This document shows positions 1-8,381 of a stretch of 64,000 bases of DNA, piece after piece. Position numbers and translations under genes: made by a program. The notes below the pieces were generated by a model. That model ran no database searches and was not told the origin of the DNA. It saw nothing but the letters and a program-made list of their open reading frames with translations. Within the stretch, counting starts at the first letter, position 1. Each line of letters opens with the position of its first letter. Source of the DNA: Pseudomonas sp. 7SR1 (lineage in GTDB: Bacteria; Pseudomonadota; Gammaproteobacteria; Pseudomonadales; Pseudomonadaceae); NCBI RefSeq assembly GCF_900156465.1, contig NZ_LT707064.1, forward strand, positions 3,318,501 to 3,382,500, in the 5' to 3' direction.

Positions 1-219
1 GATTTCTTTGAGGGGCAGGAAGCCATGGCGCTCAGAGCCGAAATCGACAAAGGCAGCCTCCAGGCTTGGTTCGATGCGAGTGATCCGGCCTTTGTAGATG
101 TTGGCCTTCTTCTGCTCGCGTGCACCGGATTCGATATCCAGGTCGTAGAGGCGCTGGCCGTCTACCAGTGCAACACGCAACTCTTCGGGTTGAGTTGCGT
201 TAATCAGCATTCTTTTCAT
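1..219 (-). CDS. rne: Ribonuclease E, N-terminal 73 residues (partial)
   Basis: This is the 5' end of the gene for RNase E, the endonuclease that nucleates the RNA degradosome and also processes rRNA and tRNA. Reading leftward from the ATG at 219 gives [20 protein letters not shown], the family start, followed by the YDLDIES and [20 protein letters not shown] stretch that opens the S1 RNA-binding domain. The frame runs off the window edge. The gene is divergent from rluC, the usual Pseudomonas arrangement. The rraB gene for an RNase E inhibitor lies about 44 kb away in the same window. Confidence 0.96.
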   Translation of the reverse strand, partial: MKRMLINATQPEELRVALVDGQRLYDLDIESGAREQKKANIYKGRITRIEPSLEAAFVDFGSERHGFLPLKEI

Positions 220-883
220 GTAGTACCGTCGGTTTCCGGGCTGCCGGAAACGGCGTTCGGCACACACGACTTCTCACGGTCGGTGTCAGGTGCGTCATGG
301 AAGTGGCATTGCCACTCCAGTGTCCAGCGAGTTCGGCCCAATAACGGCGAAGTCGCGACGGACGCGTCCTGCTTGCTGGTACTCAAGCACTCAGTCAGGA
401 GGAGGAATCAACCGGCGCCTGTGGACGAGATGAAGCGTCTAAATATAAGCCTAGTGCTACACAGTCCGACGGTTGTACATCTCCACCCTACACGTATCCC
501 TGATAATTCGGGTGCTGCCGCGCGCAGAATCCGCAGCGGGTTGGCATTTACCGTGAGCTCCGGAAGGGGAGGTCACGCATCATGGCTAATTAGGCGTTGT
601 TTCCGAAGCTCTCGCCCGGGGTCGTCCGCAACTGACTGCACTTTGTGAACTGGCCGTGAATGTGGCGCGCAAGGCGAGCCAAAACTCTGCTTTGCGGCGT
701 ATTTCAGGCCTCATGTCACCTGCGCTCGTTACACCTGCAAACTCTGCCGTTACGTAGCAAAAGCCCCGTAGGACGGCCTCTCGTCCTCGTGAATTGCGTT
801 GGTCAGGGCCGGTTTTTGACCGTTAGTCCGCTGTCCAGCCACTTTTGGCGGCGTTCGCGACTATAGCAGCAATGATTAAGTGC
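220..883. other. Long rne leader and rne-rluC divergent spacer
   Basis: No gene is convincing in this stretch. Open frames crossing it are arginine- or serine-rich and resemble no family. By analogy with enterobacteria, where rne has a long structured 5' untranslated region used for autoregulation, the several hundred bases upstream of the rne start probably contain its leader and promoter. I could not assign the promoter or name specific stems with confidence. AT-rich sequence near 440-460 is one possible minus-strand promoter area. Confidence 0.45.
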
Positions 884-918
884 TTCAATTCCATAAAAAA
901 TTGTTATGATCGCCGCCA
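884..918 (+). promoter_or_regulatory. Candidate extended -10 promoter of rluC
   Basis: TGT followed by TATGAT (902-910) is an extended -10 element. A -35 match is poor, which extended -10 promoters tolerate. The first purine at normal distance is A918, the A of the rluC ATG, so the transcript may be leaderless. The upstream ATG at 906 lies inside this -10 and would then not be transcribed. Confidence 0.5.
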
Positions 919-1874
919 TGACGACTACTGCCCCTTCGACCCCTGGCGTTCAACTGCTCGAGGTCTCGCCGGAATATGCCGGCCAACGAATCGATAATTT
1001 CCTGCTAGCCCGGCTCAAGGGTGTGCCCAAGACCTTGATTTATCGCATTTTGCGCAAGGGCGAAGTGCGGGTGAACAAGGGCCGGATCAAGCCTGAGTAC
1101 AAGCTCCAGGCGGGCGATATCGTGCGTGTGCCGCCGGTTCGCGTGCCTGAGCGCGACGAACCGGTGCCCGTCGCCCAGGGACTGCTGCAGCGCCTGGAGG
1201 CTTCGATTGTCTACGAAGACAAGGCGCTGATTGTGATCAACAAACCCGCGGGCATCGCAGTTCACGGCGGCAGCGGCCTGGATTTCGGCGTGATCGAAGC
1301 CTTTCGTCAGTTGCGTCCCGACGCCAAGGAGCTGGAACTGGTCCATCGCCTGGACCGGGACACTTCCGGCCTACTGATGATCGCCAAGAAACGCAGCATG
1401 CTGCGTCATTTGCACGAACAGTTGCGGGGCGATGGTGTCGACAAGCGCTACATGGCCCTGGTCCGCGGCCATTGGGCGACGTCCATCAAGCAGGTCCGCG
1501 CACCGTTGCTCAAGAGCAACCTGCGTTCCGGCGAGCGCATGGTCGAGGTCAACGACGAAGGCAAGGAAGCGCTGACCGTATTCAAGGTCCTGCGCCGTTT
1601 CGGCGAGTTCGCCACCCTGATCGAAGCCAAGCCGATCACGGGGCGCACCCACCAGATTCGTGTCCATACCCTGCACGCCGGGCACTGCATTGCCGGTGAC
1701 CCCAAATACGGGGACGACGACTTCAGTCGGGAGATACGCGATCTTGGCGGAAAGCGATTGTTTCTCCATGCTTATATGCTCACGGTGCCGCTGCCCGATG
1801 GGGGTGAGCTGAAACTGCAGGCCCCCGTGGATGACATGTGGGCCCGAACCGTGGAGCGGTTGAGTGCATCCTGA
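918..1874 (+). CDS. rluC: 23S rRNA pseudouridine synthase RluC
   Basis: RluC isomerises three uridines of 23S rRNA (955, 2504 and 2580 in E. coli numbering). The 318-residue product has an S4 RNA-binding domain at about 20-80 and an RluA-type catalytic domain with HRLDRDTSG at about 143-151, whose first Asp (about 146) is the expected catalytic residue. GRTHQIRVH follows, as in the family. Start: ATG 918 was chosen over the in-frame ATG 906 because 906 sits in a probable -10 element. Neither has a clear Shine-Dalgarno sequence. It overlaps the following HAD gene by 11 bases, implying translational coupling. Confidence 0.95.
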   Translation: MTTTAPSTPGVQLLEVSPEYAGQRIDNFLLARLKGVPKTLIYRILRKGEVRVNKGRIKPEYKLQAGDIVRVPPVRVPERDEPVPVAQGLLQRLEASIVYEDKALIVINKPAGIAVHGGSGLDFGVIEAFRQLRPDAKELELVHRLDRDTSGLLMIAKKRSMLRHLHEQLRGDGVDKRYMALVRGHWATSIKQVRAPLLKSNLRSGERMVEVNDEGKEALTVFKVLRRFGEFATLIEAKPITGRTHQIRVHTLHAGHCIAGDPKYGDDDFSREIRDLGGKRLFLHAYMLTVPLPDGGELKLQAPVDDMWARTVERLSAS

Positions 1875-2526
1875 ATACAAGCTGCTGATATTCGATTGGG
1901 ACGGCACTCTGGCCGATTCCATCGGTCGGATCGTGGAGTCGATGCATGCCGCATCGGATCGTACGGGTTTTGCCAGGCGTGACGACCTTGCAGTCAAAGG
2001 CATTATCGGTCTCGGCTTGCCCGAGGCGATTCGCAGCCTGTATCCGGAGATCGGCGACCAGGAGTTGGTGGTGTTTCGTCAGCACTACGCCGACCATTAC
2101 ATCGCGCTGGAGGCCGAGCCTTCGCCGTTGTTCGATGGCGTCCTGGATACCCTCCAGGCGTTTCGGGCGGAGGGTTACCACCTGGCCGTTGCCACTGGAA
2201 AGGCTCGTCGGGGATTGGATCGCGTGCTGAAGGCTCATGGCTGGGAGGGCTATTTCGATGTCACTCGTGCTGCCGATGAAACCGCCAGCAAGCCCCATCC
2301 CTTGATGCTCGAGCAGATCCTGGCGCACTGCGAGGTGCGTGCGGAGCAGGCGCTGATGGTGGGGGATTCGTCCTTCGACCTGCAGATGGCGCGCAATGCC
2401 GGCATGGGCTCGGTGGCTGTCAGCTACGGTGCGCAGACCATCGAGGCGCTGCGGGCATTCGAACCGCGATTGACGATTGACCGTTTTACTGAATTACACG
2501 CCTGGCTGAGCCGGCCTACCGATTAG
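1864..2526 (+). CDS. HAD-superfamily hydrolase, phosphoglycolate-phosphatase-like
   Basis: The 220-residue product is a HAD subfamily IA phosphatase acting in the cytoplasm on a small phosphorylated metabolite. The nucleophile motif FDWDGT lies at about residues 10-15, the motif II threonine in [10 protein letters not shown] near 119-128, and motif III in [16 protein letters not shown] near 165-180. It starts with GTG inside the end of rluC (11-base overlap), so it is probably translated by coupling. Its position after rluC is conserved in Pseudomonas. The exact substrate cannot be read from the sequence. Confidence 0.9.
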   Translation: MHPEYKLLIFDWDGTLADSIGRIVESMHAASDRTGFARRDDLAVKGIIGLGLPEAIRSLYPEIGDQELVVFRQHYADHYIALEAEPSPLFDGVLDTLQAFRAEGYHLAVATGKARRGLDRVLKAHGWEGYFDVTRAADETASKPHPLMLEQILAHCEVRAEQALMVGDSSFDLQMARNAGMGSVAVSYGAQTIEALRAFEPRLTIDRFTELHAWLSRPTD

Positions 2527-2546
2527 AACCTGTTGGAGATGCATGT

Positions 2547-3536
2547 ATGACCGATGAATGGAAAGCACCGGCCAAGGCAAGCGCTGAAAACGGTGACGAT
2601 AAAAGCTGGAAGTTGCTGGAAAAAACCCTCCTGGCGGGGGTGCAAGAACAGCGTCGCGCTCGCCGCTGGGGAATTTTCTTCAAGTTCCTGGTCTTCATTT
2701 ATCTTTTCGTCGGGCTGGGTGTCATCATCCAGGCGATCGATATGAAGAAGAGTCCCGGCAGTGCTTCGGCCTATACGGCGGTGATCGACGTCGAGGGCAT
2801 GATCGCCGACAAGGAGGCGGCCAGCGCGGACAACATCATTGGCAGTCTGCGGGCTGCGTTCGAGGATGAGAAGGTCAAGGGGGTGGTGCTGCGTATCAAC
2901 AGTCCGGGCGGCAGTCCGGTGCAGTCCGGCTACGTCTATGACGAGATCGTTCGCTTGCGCGCTGCGCATCCGGACACCAAGGTCTATGCGGTGATCGCCG
3001 ACCTCGGCGCTTCCGGTGCCTATTATATCGCCAGTGCGGCGGATCAGATCTATGCCGACAAGGCCAGCCTGGTGGGGTCCATCGGTGTCACCGCTGCCGG
3101 TTATGGCTTTGTCGAGACCCTCGACAAGCTCGGTATCGAGCGCCGGGTCTACACCGCCGGTGAGCATAAGTCGTTCCTCGACCCCTTCCAGCCGCAGAAG
3201 CCGGAAGAGATCGCTTTCTGGCAGGGCGTGCTCGATACGACCCATAAGCAGTTCATCGCCAGCGTCAAGAAAGGTCGGGGCGATCGGCTCAAGGACAAGG
3301 ATCATCCGGAGCTGTTTTCCGGCCTGGTATGGTCTGGAGAGCAGGCGTTGTCGCTGGGCTTGATCGACGGCCTGGGCAGTGCCAGTTCGGTGGCGCGGGA
3401 TGTGATCGGCGAGAAGGAGCTGGTGGACTTCACTGTCGAAGAATCGCCGCTCGACCGTTTCTCGAAGAAGCTGGGGGCGAGCATCGCCGAGCGCCTGGCA
3501 ATGTGGATGGGGTTCCAGGGGCCGGTATTGCGCTGA
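2547..3536 (+). CDS. sppA: Signal peptide peptidase SppA-type serine protease (S49)
   Basis: A membrane-anchored periplasm-facing peptidase that degrades leftover signal peptides and misassembled membrane proteins. There is a basic N-terminus, one transmembrane segment at about 41-62, then a single S49 domain. The serine in GASGAYY (about 156) and the lysine in GEHKSFLDPF (about 208) form the expected Ser/Lys dyad. At 329 residues it is the short single-domain form, unlike the duplicated 618-residue E. coli SppA. It follows the HAD gene by 20 bases and is probably the last gene of the rluC transcript. Confidence 0.9.
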   Translation: MTDEWKAPAKASAENGDDKSWKLLEKTLLAGVQEQRRARRWGIFFKFLVFIYLFVGLGVIIQAIDMKKSPGSASAYTAVIDVEGMIADKEAASADNIIGSLRAAFEDEKVKGVVLRINSPGGSPVQSGYVYDEIVRLRAAHPDTKVYAVIADLGASGAYYIASAADQIYADKASLVGSIGVTAAGYGFVETLDKLGIERRVYTAGEHKSFLDPFQPQKPEEIAFWQGVLDTTHKQFIASVKKGRGDRLKDKDHPELFSGLVWSGEQALSLGLIDGLGSASSVARDVIGEKELVDFTVEESPLDRFSKKLGASIAERLAMWMGFQGPVLR

Positions 3537-3602
3537 CTCGCTGGCAGGGCTCCGGCCGTTCGGTTGCGGGCGGCGGGTGCTCTGCCATGGATGATGCCAG
3601 AT

Positions 3603-4181
3603 TCAGGGTATCTCTACGCCCTCCGCCAGCAACATATCCACAAGGCGAATCAAGGGCAGTCCGATCAGGCTGGTGGCGTCCGGGCCTTCGGTGCTCTGGA
3701 ACAGGCTCACGCCCAGCCCTTCGGCCTTGAAGCTACCGGCGCAGTCATAGGGCTGCTCGGCCCGCAGATAGCGCTCCACTCGCTCCGGGTCGAGCGCGCG
3801 CATATTGACGCTAAAAGCCACGCAATCGACCTGGCAGGCGCCGGTCTGGCTGTTGAGCAGTGCCAGGCCTGTGAGAAACGTGACCTTGGTGCCGCTGGCC
3901 GCCAGCAGTTGCTCGCGGGCCCTTTCGAAGGTGTGGGGTTTGCCCAGGATGCGTTCGCCGAGCACGGCGACCTGGTCCGAGCCGATGATCAGGTGTCCCG
4001 GGTGACTGTCGGCCAGGGCCAGGGCCTTTTCCCGCGCCAGGCGTTCCACCAGTGTTCGGGCAGCCTCGCCGGGGCGTTGGCTTTCGTCGATATCCGGTGA
4101 CTGGCAGACGAATGGTAACCCCAGGCGGGCGAGCAATTCCCGGCGATAGACCGAGCTGGAGGCAAGTAATAAGGGCAGCAT
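3603..4181 (-). CDS. Maf/YceF nucleotide pyrophosphatase (7-methyl-GTP type)
   Basis: Maf proteins hydrolyse non-canonical nucleoside triphosphates to monophosphates. The YceF subfamily, whose gene neighbours yceD-rpmF in E. coli as here, prefers 7-methyl-GTP. The N-terminal LLLASSSVYRRELL and the central IIGSDQVAV with its catalytic Asp are visible. Start: two in-frame ATGs occur at 4187 and 4181. GGAG directly abuts 4187 but sits six bases before 4181, so 4181 is preferred (192 residues). It is transcribed leftward, convergent with sppA and divergent from yceD. Confidence 0.88.
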   Translation of the reverse strand: MLPLLLASSSVYRRELLARLGLPFVCQSPDIDESQRPGEAARTLVERLAREKALALADSHPGHLIIGSDQVAVLGERILGKPHTFERAREQLLAASGTKVTFLTGLALLNSQTGACQVDCVAFSVNMRALDPERVERYLRAEQPYDCAGSFKAEGLGVSLFQSTEGPDATSLIGLPLIRLVDMLLAEGVEIP

Positions 4182-4249
4182 GGGCATCTCCAAAAGGCAG
4201 GGGCGAATTCTAGCGGGGCGTGCAAGTGACGGACAGGGCTGAATTTCCT

Positions 4250-4286
4250 TTGACATGGCTGGGTGCATCCCTATAATGCTGCGCCT
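4250..4286 (+). promoter_or_regulatory. Consensus sigma-70 promoter of the yceD-rpmF operon
   Basis: TTGACA at 4250-4255 and TATAAT at 4272-4277 are both perfect consensus hexamers with a 16-base spacer. Transcription should begin at about 4283-4285, only two to four bases before the yceD ATG at 4287, leaving no room for a ribosome binding site. The message is therefore probably leaderless or nearly so. Confidence 0.9.
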
Positions 4287-4814
4287 ATGTTGAATGACCC
4301 GATTCCACCTCACGTTGACCCGCGCAAATTGGCTGATCGTGGCACCACCCTTCAAGGTGAACTGCCGCTGGCCGATTTGAAGAGACTCTGCGACCCGCTT
4401 TCCGACGATATCGGGACGGTCCAGGCCAAATTCGTTTTTGAACGAGATGAACGTAAATCTGTGGTTATCCACAGCTTTATCGACACTGAAGTCAAAATGG
4501 TTTGCCAGCGTTGTCTTGAGCTGGTCACCCTGCCGATCCACAGCGAATGCAGTTACGCCGTGGTGAAGGAGGGTGCGAATACCCAGTCGTTGCCGAAAGG
4601 CTATGACGTGCTGGAACTGGGCGAAGATCCATTGGATCTGCAGTCACTGATCGAGGATGAGCTCCTGCTCGCCTTGCCCATTGTGCCTGCTCATCATCCG
4701 GAAGAATGCCAGCAGCCGGCGGGAGCAGATGAGCCCGAGCCGAGCGAGGACGAGGTAACGCGGTCCAACCCGTTCAGTGTTTTGGCGCAGTTAAAGCGTG
4801 ACCCAAACGTTTAG
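4287..4814 (+). CDS. yceD: YceD / DUF177 large-subunit rRNA accumulation protein
   Basis: The 175-residue DUF177 protein supports 23S rRNA accumulation and is almost always encoded just before rpmF. The family's cysteine motif is present as MVCQRCLELV followed by a third cysteine, and the acidic C-terminus is typical. Start: the frame is open upstream to a GTG at 4263, but that lies between the -35 and -10 boxes, so ATG 4287 is the only sensible start. There is no Shine-Dalgarno sequence, consistent with the very short predicted leader. Confidence 0.92.
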   Translation: MLNDPIPPHVDPRKLADRGTTLQGELPLADLKRLCDPLSDDIGTVQAKFVFERDERKSVVIHSFIDTEVKMVCQRCLELVTLPIHSECSYAVVKEGANTQSLPKGYDVLELGEDPLDLQSLIEDELLLALPIVPAHHPEECQQPAGADEPEPSEDEVTRSNPFSVLAQLKRDPNV

Positions 4815-4827
4815 GAGTTAATCAATT

Positions 4828-5010
4828 ATGGCTGTTCAGCAGAACAAAAAATCCCGCTCTGCCCGTGACATGCGCCGTTCGCACGACGCTCTCGAGGCTA
4901 GCACCCTGTCTGTAGAAAAAACCACTGGTGAAGTTCACCTGCGTCACCACGTATCGCCAGAAGGCGTATACCGTGGTCGCAAAGTGATCGACAAGGGCGC
5001 TGACGAGTAA
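4828..5010 (+). CDS. rpmF: 50S ribosomal protein L32
   Basis: The 60-residue protein begins [20 protein letters not shown], a signature L32 N-terminus, and ends [19 protein letters not shown]. The zinc-binding cysteines found in some bacterial L32 proteins are absent, as in other Pseudomonas. AGGAG lies well placed upstream. It is cotranscribed with yceD and followed three bases later by plsX, coupling ribosome and membrane lipid synthesis as in E. coli. Confidence 0.97.
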
Positions 5011-5013
5011 TCC

Positions 5014-6024
5014 TTGTCCGCTCAAGTCATCGCGATTGACGCAATGGGCGGGGACTTCGGTCCCCGCAGCATTGTTCAGGCCAGTCTTGCTTGCCTGAAT
5101 GCTACGCCCTCGTTGCACCTGACCCTCGTTGGTCAACCCTCCCTCCTGGAAGAAATGCTCAGCGGCCAGCCTGCTGCGGATCGTGCGCGCCTGACGATTA
5201 CCCCGGCGTCTGAAGTGATCGCCATGGACGAAAAGCCCGCCCAGGCCCTGCGCGGCAAGCCCGATGCGTCGATGCGGGTGGCTTTGGAGCTGTTGCGCGA
5301 TGGCAAGGTCCAGGCGTGTGTCAGCGCCGGGAACACTGGCGCGCTGATGGCGCTGTCGCGCTACGTGCTCAAGACGCTGCCAGGCATCGACCGGCCGGCA
5401 ATGGTCGCGGCGATACCGACCCGGCGCGGTTTCTGCCAGTTGCTGGACCTTGGCGCCAATGTCGATTGCAGTGCCGAGCATTTGCTGCAATTTGCGGTGA
5501 TGGGCTCGGTGGCCGCTGAAACCCTGGGCATCGCACGTCCTCGCGTGGCACTGCTGAACATCGGTACCGAAGACATCAAGGGCAACCAGCAGGTCAAGCT
5601 GGCCGCCACCCTGCTGCAGGGTGCGCGTGGCATCAACTACATCGGCTTTGTCGAGGGCGACGGCTTGTACCGGGGCGAGGCGGATGTGGTCGTGTGCGAC
5701 GGCTTCGTTGGCAATATCCTGCTCAAGTCCAGCGAAGGCCTGGCCACCATGATCAGCGAGCGCATCGAGACCCTGTTCCGGCAGAGCCTGGCCTCGCGCC
5801 TGGTTGGAGCGCTGGCCTTGCCGTTGATGCGTCGCCTGCAGGCAGACCTGGCGCCGGCGCGACATAACGGCGCGAGTTTCCTCGGCTTGCAGGGCATCGT
5901 GATCAAGAGCCACGGGTCGGCGGGGGTGCAGGGCTTTCAAAGTGCGATCAATCGTGCGGTGATCGAGATCCAGGAAAACCTGCCGGAACGCCTGCATGGC
6001 CGCCTCGAAGATTTGTTAACTTAG
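5014..6024 (+). CDS. plsX: Phosphate acyltransferase PlsX
   Basis: PlsX converts acyl-ACP to acyl-phosphate, the donor for PlsY in phosphatidic acid synthesis, as a peripheral membrane enzyme. The family start [11 protein letters not shown] lies at about residues 7-17, with [20 protein letters not shown] and [10 protein letters not shown] following. The 336-residue length fits. The start is TTG, three bases after the rpmF stop with only a weak ribosome binding site inside rpmF, so translation is probably coupled. Confidence 0.94.
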   Translation: MSAQVIAIDAMGGDFGPRSIVQASLACLNATPSLHLTLVGQPSLLEEMLSGQPAADRARLTITPASEVIAMDEKPAQALRGKPDASMRVALELLRDGKVQACVSAGNTGALMALSRYVLKTLPGIDRPAMVAAIPTRRGFCQLLDLGANVDCSAEHLLQFAVMGSVAAETLGIARPRVALLNIGTEDIKGNQQVKLAATLLQGARGINYIGFVEGDGLYRGEADVVVCDGFVGNILLKSSEGLATMISERIETLFRQSLASRLVGALALPLMRRLQADLAPARHNGASFLGLQGIVIKSHGSAGVQGFQSAINRAVIEIQENLPERLHGRLEDLLT

Positions 6025-6093
6025 GCGTTTTCGTCCGACAATGCTTAAATGTGACCGGCTGGTTCAACCCGCCATCCAACTGTCAGTTTCCTA

Positions 6094-6120
6094 GCGCCCC
6101 CAGGGGCGTCAATTTTTGAC
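6094..6120 (+). terminator. Possible weak terminator or attenuator between plsX and fabD
   Basis: A compact GC inverted repeat (CGCCCC with GGGGCG, 6095-6108) is followed by CAATTTTT. The loop is very short and the T-run is interrupted. A second small inverted repeat, GTCAA with TTGAC, overlaps the T-run. It could partly separate plsX from fabD. Confidence 0.35.
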
Positions 6121-6147
6121 GACAAGATCATTAGGGGCTTTGTTTTC

Positions 6148-7086
6148 ATGTCTGCTTCCCTCGCATTCGTCTTTCCAGGACAGGGCTCGCAGTCCCTCGG
6201 CATGCTGGCCGAGCTGGGCGCGCAATACCCGCTGGTCCTCGAAACATTCAAAGAAGCATCCGATGCGCTCGGCTACGACTTGTGGGCATTGACCCAGCAA
6301 GGGCCGGAAGAGCTGCTCAATCAAACCGACAAGACCCAACCGGCCATCCTCACCGCCTCGGTCGCGCTGTGGCGCCTGTGGCTGGCTGAAGGTGGCGCGC
6401 GTCCGGCTTTCGTCGCCGGCCATAGCCTGGGTGAATACAGTGCTCTCGTGGCCGCTGGCAGTCTCAGCCTGGGCGATGCCGTGAAACTGGTGGAGCGTCG
6501 CGGCCAGTTGATGCAGGAGGCCGTTCCGGCCGGGCAGGGCGGCATGGCCGCTATCCTCGGCCTGGAAGATGCAGATGTGCTGGCTGCCTGTGCCGAAGCG
6601 GCGCAAGGCGATGTGGTCAGTGCCGTGAACTTCAACTCGCCTGGCCAGGTGGTGATTGCCGGCGCCAAGGCCGCGGTCGACCGGGCCATCGAGGGCTGCA
6701 AGGCGCGTGGAGCCAAGCGCGCCATGCCGCTGCCGGTCAGCGTGCCGTCGCACTGTGAACTGATGCGGCCTGCCGCCGAACGCTTTGCCGAATCCATTGC
6801 CGCCATCGATTGGCAGGCTCCGCAGATACCTGTGGTGCAGAACGTCAGCGCCGATGTGGCGCCGGACCTCGAAACCCTCAAGCGCGATCTGCTGGAACAA
6901 CTCTACAAGCCGGTTCGCTGGGTCGAAACGGTGCAGACCCTGGCGGCCAAGGGTGCGACCGAGCTGGTCGAATGTGGCCCGGGCAAGGTGCTGGCCGGTC
7001 TGAACAAACGCTGCGCCGAAGGCGTGTCGACTTCCAACCTCAATACCCCAGACGCTTTCGCTGCCGCTCGTGCAGCGCAGGCCTGA
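6148..7086 (+). CDS. fabD: Malonyl-CoA:ACP transacylase FabD
   Basis: FabD loads malonate onto ACP for type II fatty acid synthesis in the cytosol. FPGQGSQ is at about residues 9-15, the nucleophile GHSLGEYSA at about 91-99 (Ser93), and the catalytic histidine in VPSHCELM near 200. At 312 residues it is full length. It is followed 15 bases later by fabG and belongs to the fabD-fabG-acpP-fabF cluster. Confidence 0.96.
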   Translation: MSASLAFVFPGQGSQSLGMLAELGAQYPLVLETFKEASDALGYDLWALTQQGPEELLNQTDKTQPAILTASVALWRLWLAEGGARPAFVAGHSLGEYSALVAAGSLSLGDAVKLVERRGQLMQEAVPAGQGGMAAILGLEDADVLAACAEAAQGDVVSAVNFNSPGQVVIAGAKAAVDRAIEGCKARGAKRAMPLPVSVPSHCELMRPAAERFAESIAAIDWQAPQIPVVQNVSADVAPDLETLKRDLLEQLYKPVRWVETVQTLAAKGATELVECGPGKVLAGLNKRCAEGVSTSNLNTPDAFAAARAAQA

Positions 7087-7101
7087 ACAGGAGAAGCTTG
7101 C

Positions 7102-7845
7102 ATGAGTCTGCAAGGTAAAGTTGCACTGGTGACCGGTGCGAGCCGTGGCATCGGCCAGGCTATTGCCCTGGAATTGGGTCGCCAAGGCGCCATCGTCGTC
7201 GGCACCGCGACTTCCGCTTCGGGCGCCGAGCGCATCGCCGCGACCCTGAAGGAAAACGGTATCCAAGGCACCGGCCTTGAACTGAACGTCACCAGCGACG
7301 AATCCGTCACGGCGGTGCTGGCAACTATCCAGGAGCAGTTCGGTGTCCCGGCGATCCTGGTCAATAACGCCGGTATCACTCGTGATAATCTGATGATGCG
7401 CATGAAAGATGACGAATGGTTCGATGTGATCGATACCAACCTGAACAGTCTGTACCGGCTGTCCAAGGGCGTCCTGCGCGGCATGACCAAGGCTCGCTGG
7501 GGTCGTATCATCAATATTGGCTCGGTTGTGGGTGCCATGGGCAACGCAGGCCAAGTAAACTATGCTGCGGCCAAGGCCGGTCTGGAAGGTTTCAGCCGTG
7601 CGCTGGCGCGGGAAGTGGGTTCGCGTTCGATTACGGTAAACTCGGTGGCCCCGGGTTTCATCGACACCGACATGACCCGCGAACTGCCAGAGGCGCAGCG
7701 TGAGGCCTTGTTGACGCAAATTCCGCTGGGGCGTCTGGGGCAGGCTGAAGAAATCGCATCCGTGGTGGCTTTTCTTGCATCCGACGCTGCGGCATACGTC
7801 ACGGGGGCTACAATCCCGGTGAACGGCGGGATGTACATGAGTTAA
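7102..7845 (+). CDS. fabG: 3-oxoacyl-ACP reductase FabG
   Basis: FabG reduces 3-ketoacyl-ACP to 3-hydroxyacyl-ACP with NADPH. The Rossmann motif TGASRGIG lies at about 11-18, NNAG in ILVNNAGIT near 85-93, and the catalytic Ser and YAAAK in the middle of the protein. The C-terminus VNGGMYMS is typical of gammaproteobacterial FabG, and 247 residues is the usual size. AGGAGAAGC precedes the ATG. Confidence 0.96.
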   Translation: MSLQGKVALVTGASRGIGQAIALELGRQGAIVVGTATSASGAERIAATLKENGIQGTGLELNVTSDESVTAVLATIQEQFGVPAILVNNAGITRDNLMMRMKDDEWFDVIDTNLNSLYRLSKGVLRGMTKARWGRIINIGSVVGAMGNAGQVNYAAAKAGLEGFSRALAREVGSRSITVNSVAPGFIDTDMTRELPEAQREALLTQIPLGRLGQAEEIASVVAFLASDAAAYVTGATIPVNGGMYMS

Positions 7846-7948
7846 ATGTGACGGATTGCTTCAAAAAAATGTCATACGAGCTGTCTAAAATCCGTTATAA
7901 AGCTGCAATCTATTTATAGGGGCGGGCCCGAGGGGTTTGAGGAGTGAA

Positions 7949-7973
7949 GCTTTCGGTTGAAAAACCGAAAAGC
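7949..7973 (+). promoter_or_regulatory. Stem-loop with GAAA tetraloop in the acpP leader
   Basis: TTTCGGTT (7951-7958) pairs with AACCGAAA (7963-7970) around a GAAA loop, with two more GC pairs across a bulged A. It lies 64 bases before acpP in an AT-rich 190-base gap that probably also holds an acpP promoter, which I could not fix. There is no T-run, so it looks like a leader structure rather than a strong terminator. Confidence 0.5.
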
Positions 7974-8036
7974 CTTTCTATACACTTACCCACCGGCCAG
8001 CTGCCTGAATTTGTCCATTAGGAGTGAAAACAAGGT

Positions 8037-8273
8037 ATGAGCACCATCGAAGAGCGCGTCAAGAAAATCGTTGCCGAGCAACTGGGCGTCAAGGAAGAAG
8101 AAGTTGTGAACACTGCTTCCTTCGTTGAAGACCTGGGTGCCGACTCCCTTGACACCGTTGAGCTGGTGATGGCTCTGGAAGAGGAATTCGAGACCGAGAT
8201 TCCTGACGAAGAAGCTGAGAAGATCACTACTGTACAAGCTGCCATCGACTACGTTACTGCCCACCAGGCGTAA
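8037..8273 (+). CDS. acpP: Acyl carrier protein
   Basis: The small acidic carrier holds growing acyl chains on a 4'-phosphopantetheine attached to the Ser of GADSLD (about residue 37). The 78-residue sequence [18 protein letters not shown] and onward is nearly the canonical gammaproteobacterial ACP. AGGAG precedes the ATG. Codon use is biased toward common codons, as expected for a very abundant protein. A strong terminator follows, so acpP can be expressed above its neighbours. Confidence 0.98.
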   Translation: MSTIEERVKKIVAEQLGVKEEEVVNTASFVEDLGADSLDTVELVMALEEEFETEIPDEEAEKITTVQAAIDYVTAHQA

Positions 8274-8302
8274 TCGTTTTTAGTCGTCGCTAGCTGTCAT
8301 GG

Positions 8303-8340
8303 AAAAACCGCACTGCCGTTACGGCGTGCGGTTTTTTCTT
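8303..8340 (+). terminator. Rho-independent terminator after acpP
   Basis: AAAAACCGCAC (8303-8313) pairs with GTGCGGTTTTT (8326-8336), with a further GCCG/CGGC stem inside, followed by TTCTT. The A-run on the left makes it potentially bidirectional. Confidence 0.9.
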
Positions 8341-8381
8341 TAGGCCTGATGCAAAGTCGTCATTAGAAAAAGGAGAGTGCT

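Noticed and set aside
25..866. Plus-strand open frames over the rne start and leader
   Set aside because: They are the complement of the rne coding start and leader, have no family features or ribosome binding site, and RNase E on the minus strand explains the coding part.
906..917. ATG 906 as the start of rluC
   Set aside because: It lies inside the probable -10 element and lacks a ribosome binding site; ATG 918 fits the transcript start.
2523..3305. Minus-strand 260-residue open frame over sppA
   Set aside because: The plus-strand frame has the S49 catalytic residues and a membrane segment; the opposite frame is a codon-bias shadow.
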